Source: Treponema sp. (GTDB taxonomy: Bacteria; Spirochaetota; Spirochaetia; Treponematales; Treponemataceae). Taken from it: a stretch of 16,848 bases of DNA. The DNA is taken from contig JAEDDW010000039.1 of assembly GCA_016293645.1 (NCBI GenBank), positions 1-16,848 of the forward strand, written 5' to 3'. Both the position numbers and the translations under genes were made by a program. Under the pieces are notes generated by a model. That model was not told the DNA's origin. It searched no databases and worked only from the letters and a program-made list of their open reading frames with translations. Shown piece after piece: positions 13,455-16,848 of this stretch. Within the stretch, counting starts at the first letter, position 1, and the number at the start of each line of letters is the position of its first letter.

Positions 13455-16136
13455 ATGCGTGCTATTTTTACTCAAAATGATTTTTACATCGAGCTTGATG
13501 CCTTTGACAGCGATGATGATGTAAAGATCAGCAACTCATTTTCGGAAAACAAATACAAGGCTCTCTATGATCTGGGGTGGATTCAGCGCCCCACTGACTC
13601 AGACTGCTCATACATCTTTCTCTGGCAGATAGCAGATGTGTTTTTCAAAACCTTAAGCGCCTGCAGCGAAATTGAATTTCAACGTGAAAAACTTGAAATG
13701 GATCTGAGCGCAGAAAATTATCTTTATCTTTCCGAATGCGTTCCATTTTGTGTAGGAAGTGAATTTGTAGATTCCGACTGGCTTGAAAACATCGTCAGAA
13801 ATCTTCTGAAAGTTTTCCGATCCGAAATTTCAAATTACAACGGAAGTGTTCAGAAATATTTTTCCGAAAAAACGCAGAGCCTTCATACGCCAGAAAGGAT
13901 TTTCTTTCATCTTGTGGAAAACAGGGCAAAGACAGAACAGGAACAGATCGACTACCCTTTTGCTTTCATTGCAACTTACGCTGTCAAAAACCAGGATTCA
14001 ACAGTAACACATAGACCATTGAAATTCGCACTGACTGAATACAAGGACAACAGGGACAAACTGCTTGCCCTACTTGCCTGCCTCAACAAGGCTGCGGATG
14101 TTTCAAAATTCATTGATGAAATTGTTGAGAGCGGAGAAATATTCCACACCCTTAAACTGAACCCTCAGGAGACATATAGTTTTTTGAAGGCCATCCCTGA
14201 AATCGAGTTATCTGGAATTCTTTGCCGTATTCCAATATGGTGGAAGAAAAAATCCGCTTCGATCAGACTGAATATAAAACTCGGTGAAAAGTCACAGAAG
14301 TTCATTGGCTTTCAGACTGTGCTTTCTGTAAAACCGGAATTTATACTCGATGGTGAAGTCATAACTGTTCAGGAAGTAGAGAAACTGCTGGAAATGACAG
14401 AAGGACTAGCCCTGCTCAAGGGAAAATGGGTTGAAGTAAACAAAGACAAACTTGCAGCCCTTCTTGCAGAATTCCAGCGGATCATGCAAAGCGAACAGAA
14501 AATTTCATTGCTTGATGCCCTTCACGGAAATATCTTTGAGAAGAAAGGAAAAGCTGAAAAAAGTATAAATTCTGAAGAAAGAAAAGAAGCCAATATTGAT
14601 GGAGACATAATAATAACAAACGGAGAATGGTTGAAAACTTTCCTCAGCAACATCAGAGCCGCTGCTACAAACGAAGACATTGAAGTTCCGGAAAAAGTCA
14701 ATGCGACATTGAGACCTTATCAGAAAGCAGGTTACAGCTGGCTTGCAGGCATGTACCGCTATGGCTTTGGTGCCTGTCTTGCAGACGACATGGGCCTTGG
14801 AAAAACTTTGCAGACCCTTACTTTCATGGAATCCATCAGAAGCGGCAAAGGTGGATCAAAGAAAAAAATTCTTCTGATAGTTCCGGCTTCATTGATAGGA
14901 AACTGGCAGGCGGAATCAAGAAAATTCACACCTGAAATCACGATCAAAGTACTCCATGGGAAAACAGCGGCTAAGCTGCAGGCAGAAGCAGTAGGCGATC
15001 TTAAGTTTTTGAACATCACGACCTACGGAATGGCTGCAAAAATTCCGGCTCTTCAAATGATAAACTGGGATTGCATAATTCTGGACGAAGCCCAGGCCAT
15101 AAAAAATCCTGCATCAAAGCAGACTCAGATAATCAAGAAAATTCCTGCAGAAAAAAAGATTGCCATGACAGGAACTCCAATTGAAAACAATCTTACAAAT
15201 CTCTGGTCAATCTTTGATTTCGCAAACAAGGGACTTTTAGGATCATCAACGGAATTCAAGAAATTCCAGACGGAACTCAATGAAAATCCGGAAAAGAACA
15301 CAAAACTCCGAGCCATGATTGCACCGTTCTTTTTGCGTCGATTAAAGACGGACAAAAGGATCATTTCCGACCTGCCTGAAAAAATCGAAACTACGGACTA
15401 CATCACCCTGAACAAAAAACAGAAAGCCCTTTACACAAAGGCTGTTGACGATTTTACAAAACGTCTTGAAAAAATCGGTGATGAAGAAGACCGTGACCCA
15501 GTCAAAAGAAATGGTCTCATGTTTGAAGTTTTGATCCGCCTGAAGCAGATATGCAACCATCCGGACCAGTATTTGGGACAGGAAGAATTTGCACCAAATG
15601 GCAGCGGTAAATTTGAAATGATGCAGGAAATATGCGAGACCATATACGAAAAACGTGAGCGTGTCCTTGTATTTACTCAGTTCAAGGAAATGATAGAACC
15701 TCTCGAAAAATTTCTTGAAGGCATTTTCCACACAAGAGGATTATGCATTCACGGTGGAACAAAAGCTGAAACAAGAACAGAATACGTCCAGAAATTCAAC
15801 GGGGATGAATATATTCCTTTCATGGTACTTTCACTTAAAGCGGCAGGAGTCGGCCTTAATCTTGTAAAGGCTAACCATGTAATTCACTTTGACCGCTGGT
15901 GGAATCCGGCCATAGAAGCTCAGGCAACTGACAGAGCATTCCGCATCGGACAGAAAAAAAATGTTTTTGTCCATAAATTTGTCTGCAAAGATACCATCGA
16001 AGAAAAAATCAACGACATGCTTAATGCAAAAACTCTTCTTGCAAAAAGCATAATCGGCGGAATCGGAGACACTGGTGAAAATCTTCTTACAAAAATGTCC
16101 GACCATGAATTGATTGAAGCTTTGAGGATGGACTAG
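13455..16136 (+). CDS. SNF2-family DEAD-like helicase/ATPase
   Basis: Bacterial SWI2/SNF2 ATPase, related to RapA and chromatin remodellers, thought to move along double-stranded DNA or displace bound proteins. The 893-residue protein has a poorly conserved N-terminal part (1-410) and a complete motor: DDMGLGKT (444-451), LIVPASLIGNW (474-484), LDEAQAIKNP (543-552), MTGTPIENN (571-579), FFLRRLK (625-631), RVLVFTQF (736-743), AAGVGLNLV (796-804) and QATDRAFRIGQ (823-833). No nuclease domain is visible. The ATG at 13455 has no clear ribosome site and lies six bases after the MATE stop, suggesting translational coupling. A SWIM protein gene follows after two bases, a pairing seen in many bacteria. 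Confidence 0.9.
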   Translation: MRAIFTQNDFYIELDAFDSDDDVKISNSFSENKYKALYDLGWIQRPTDSDCSYIFLWQIADVFFKTLSACSEIEFQREKLEMDLSAENYLYLSECVPFCVGSEFVDSDWLENIVRNLLKVFRSEISNYNGSVQKYFSEKTQSLHTPERIFFHLVENRAKTEQEQIDYPFAFIATYAVKNQDSTVTHRPLKFALTEYKDNRDKLLALLACLNKAADVSKFIDEIVESGEIFHTLKLNPQETYSFLKAIPEIELSGILCRIPIWWKKKSASIRLNIKLGEKSQKFIGFQTVLSVKPEFILDGEVITVQEVEKLLEMTEGLALLKGKWVEVNKDKLAALLAEFQRIMQSEQKISLLDALHGNIFEKKGKAEKSINSEERKEANIDGDIIITNGEWLKTFLSNIRAAATNEDIEVPEKVNATLRPYQKAGYSWLAGMYRYGFGACLADDMGLGKTLQTLTFMESIRSGKGGSKKKILLIVPASLIGNWQAESRKFTPEITIKVLHGKTAAKLQAEAVGDLKFLNITTYGMAAKIPALQMINWDCIILDEAQAIKNPASKQTQIIKKIPAEKKIAMTGTPIENNLTNLWSIFDFANKGLLGSSTEFKKFQTELNENPEKNTKLRAMIAPFFLRRLKTDKRIISDLPEKIETTDYITLNKKQKALYTKAVDDFTKRLEKIGDEEDRDPVKRNGLMFEVLIRLKQICNHPDQYLGQEEFAPNGSGKFEMMQEICETIYEKRERVLVFTQFKEMIEPLEKFLEGIFHTRGLCIHGGTKAETRTEYVQKFNGDEYIPFMVLSLKAAGVGLNLVKANHVIHFDRWWNPAIEAQATDRAFRIGQKKNVFVHKFVCKDTIEEKINDMLNAKTLLAKSIIGGIGDTGENLLTKMSDHELIEALRMD

Positions 16137-16138
16137 AA

Positions 16139-16848
16139 ATGGAATACTACGAAGACGACGATTACTATTATTTCAACAAGCCAAAATACGAAACCGTAGC
16201 AGATAGGAAAAACAAGGCTGAAGAATATGTAAAAAAAATGGCTGCAAAGGGAATTGTCTTTAATCCCGTTGTAATTGCCGGAAACAAGATTGCGGAAAAA
16301 TGGTGGGGTCTCATGTGGTGCAAAAACCTAGAGCGCTATTCCGACTACGCAAACCGCCTTCCGCGTGGGAAAAGTTACTGCAAGAATGGAAACGTAATAG
16401 ACCTTAAAATTGAGGAAGGAAGAATCCAGGCTCTTGTCATGGGAACTGCAAAAAAGCCATATGTTCTTGAAATTGAGATTGATCCGATCAACGAAGTTAA
16501 AGCCGTTGAAATTTCGTGGCAGTGTTCTAAAAAAATCCACAATGTGGAAAGCCTTGTAAAGGGTGAATTTCCGCAAGACATGGAAGATTTGTTTTTTCAG
16601 GAAGACGGACTTTTTCCATCACCAAAGGAAATTCACTTTTTTTGCATGTGTCCGGACAGCGCCAAGATGTGCAAGCATGTTGCTTCAGTTTTATATGCTG
16701 TTGGTGCAAAACTTGATGATGATCCCTTACTGTTTTTTAAACTCAGGGGAATAGACATCAACAGCCTTGTTCAGAAAGCCATCGACAACAGGCTGGAAAA
16801 TCTTCTGGCAAATGCAGAAAACATCACACCACGAGTCTATGACGATGC
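16139..16848 (+). CDS. SWIM zinc-finger protein (partial, cut by window end)
   Basis: The frame is open from the ATG at 16139 to the right edge, giving at least 236 residues. After an acidic-aromatic start (MEYYEDDDYYYF) comes WWGLMWCKNLERYSDYANRL, a block typical of SWIM proteins that accompany SNF2 genes. The SWIM motif is C169-x-C171, then C178-x-H180, a zinc site expected to bind DNA or protein. It starts two bases after the SNF2 stop, with GAGG at 16124-16127 inside the SNF2 gene, so coupling is likely. It probably partners with the SNF2 ATPase; the process it serves is unknown. The C-terminus lies outside the window. Confidence 0.85.
   Translation, partial: MEYYEDDDYYYFNKPKYETVADRKNKAEEYVKKMAAKGIVFNPVVIAGNKIAEKWWGLMWCKNLERYSDYANRLPRGKSYCKNGNVIDLKIEEGRIQALVMGTAKKPYVLEIEIDPINEVKAVEISWQCSKKIHNVESLVKGEFPQDMEDLFFQEDGLFPSPKEIHFFCMCPDSAKMCKHVASVLYAVGAKLDDDPLLFFKLRGIDINSLVQKAIDNRLENLLANAENITPRVYDD

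Overview
The window reads as chromosomal DNA from a moderately AT-rich, flagellated, saccharolytic bacterium, most likely a host-associated Treponema or close spirochaete relative. Pointers are a FlgJ-like rod-binding protein without a muramidase domain, a MurC ligase with an unusual ETCEY motif, an archaeal-type CMP kinase, and a starch- and xylulose-using gene set. The genus is inferred from protein style, not from a marker gene. No rRNA, tRNA, CRISPR array, insertion sequence or prophage gene was seen, so this looks like ordinary core chromosome.

Layout. At 1-2147 a likely C-terminal tail of an unknown upstream gene sits under a GC-rich hairpin. It is followed by a sigma70-type promoter embedded in a long dyad, then leuC and leuD and a strong terminator (leucine biosynthesis). 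At 2210-5510 a probably exported GH13 alpha-amylase and a cytoplasmic GH31 alpha-glucosidase form an operon for alpha-glucan breakdown. At 5427-7004 on the minus strand yicC and a CMP-kinase-like gene form a second operon; its apparent terminator lies inside the 3' end of the GH31 gene. At 7057-8156 a stand-alone PTS EIIC permease diverges from yicC and converges with murC (8177-9700, minus). At 9735-11370 xylB (xylulokinase, minus) has a strong terminator and a perfect LacI-type palindrome over its -35. At 11390-12029 a FlgJ-like gene (minus) has a possible flagellar sigma28 promoter, and it diverges from a MATE exporter gene. From 12041 to the right edge, the MATE gene, a 893-residue SNF2 helicase gene and a SWIM zinc-finger gene (cut by the window end) lie in tight succession.

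The most unusual recurring signal is in the promoters. Several genes (murC, EIIC, amylase, perhaps MATE) have a -10 hexamer ending only 7-9 bases before the start codon and no Shine-Dalgarno sequence. This predicts leaderless mRNAs. Other genes in the window (leuC, leuD, GH31, yicC, xylB, the FlgJ-like gene) have clear ribosome binding sites, so both initiation modes appear side by side. No clearly new multi-gene system was found. The SNF2-SWIM pair and the CMP kinase with an altered Walker A motif are the least understood protein-level items.
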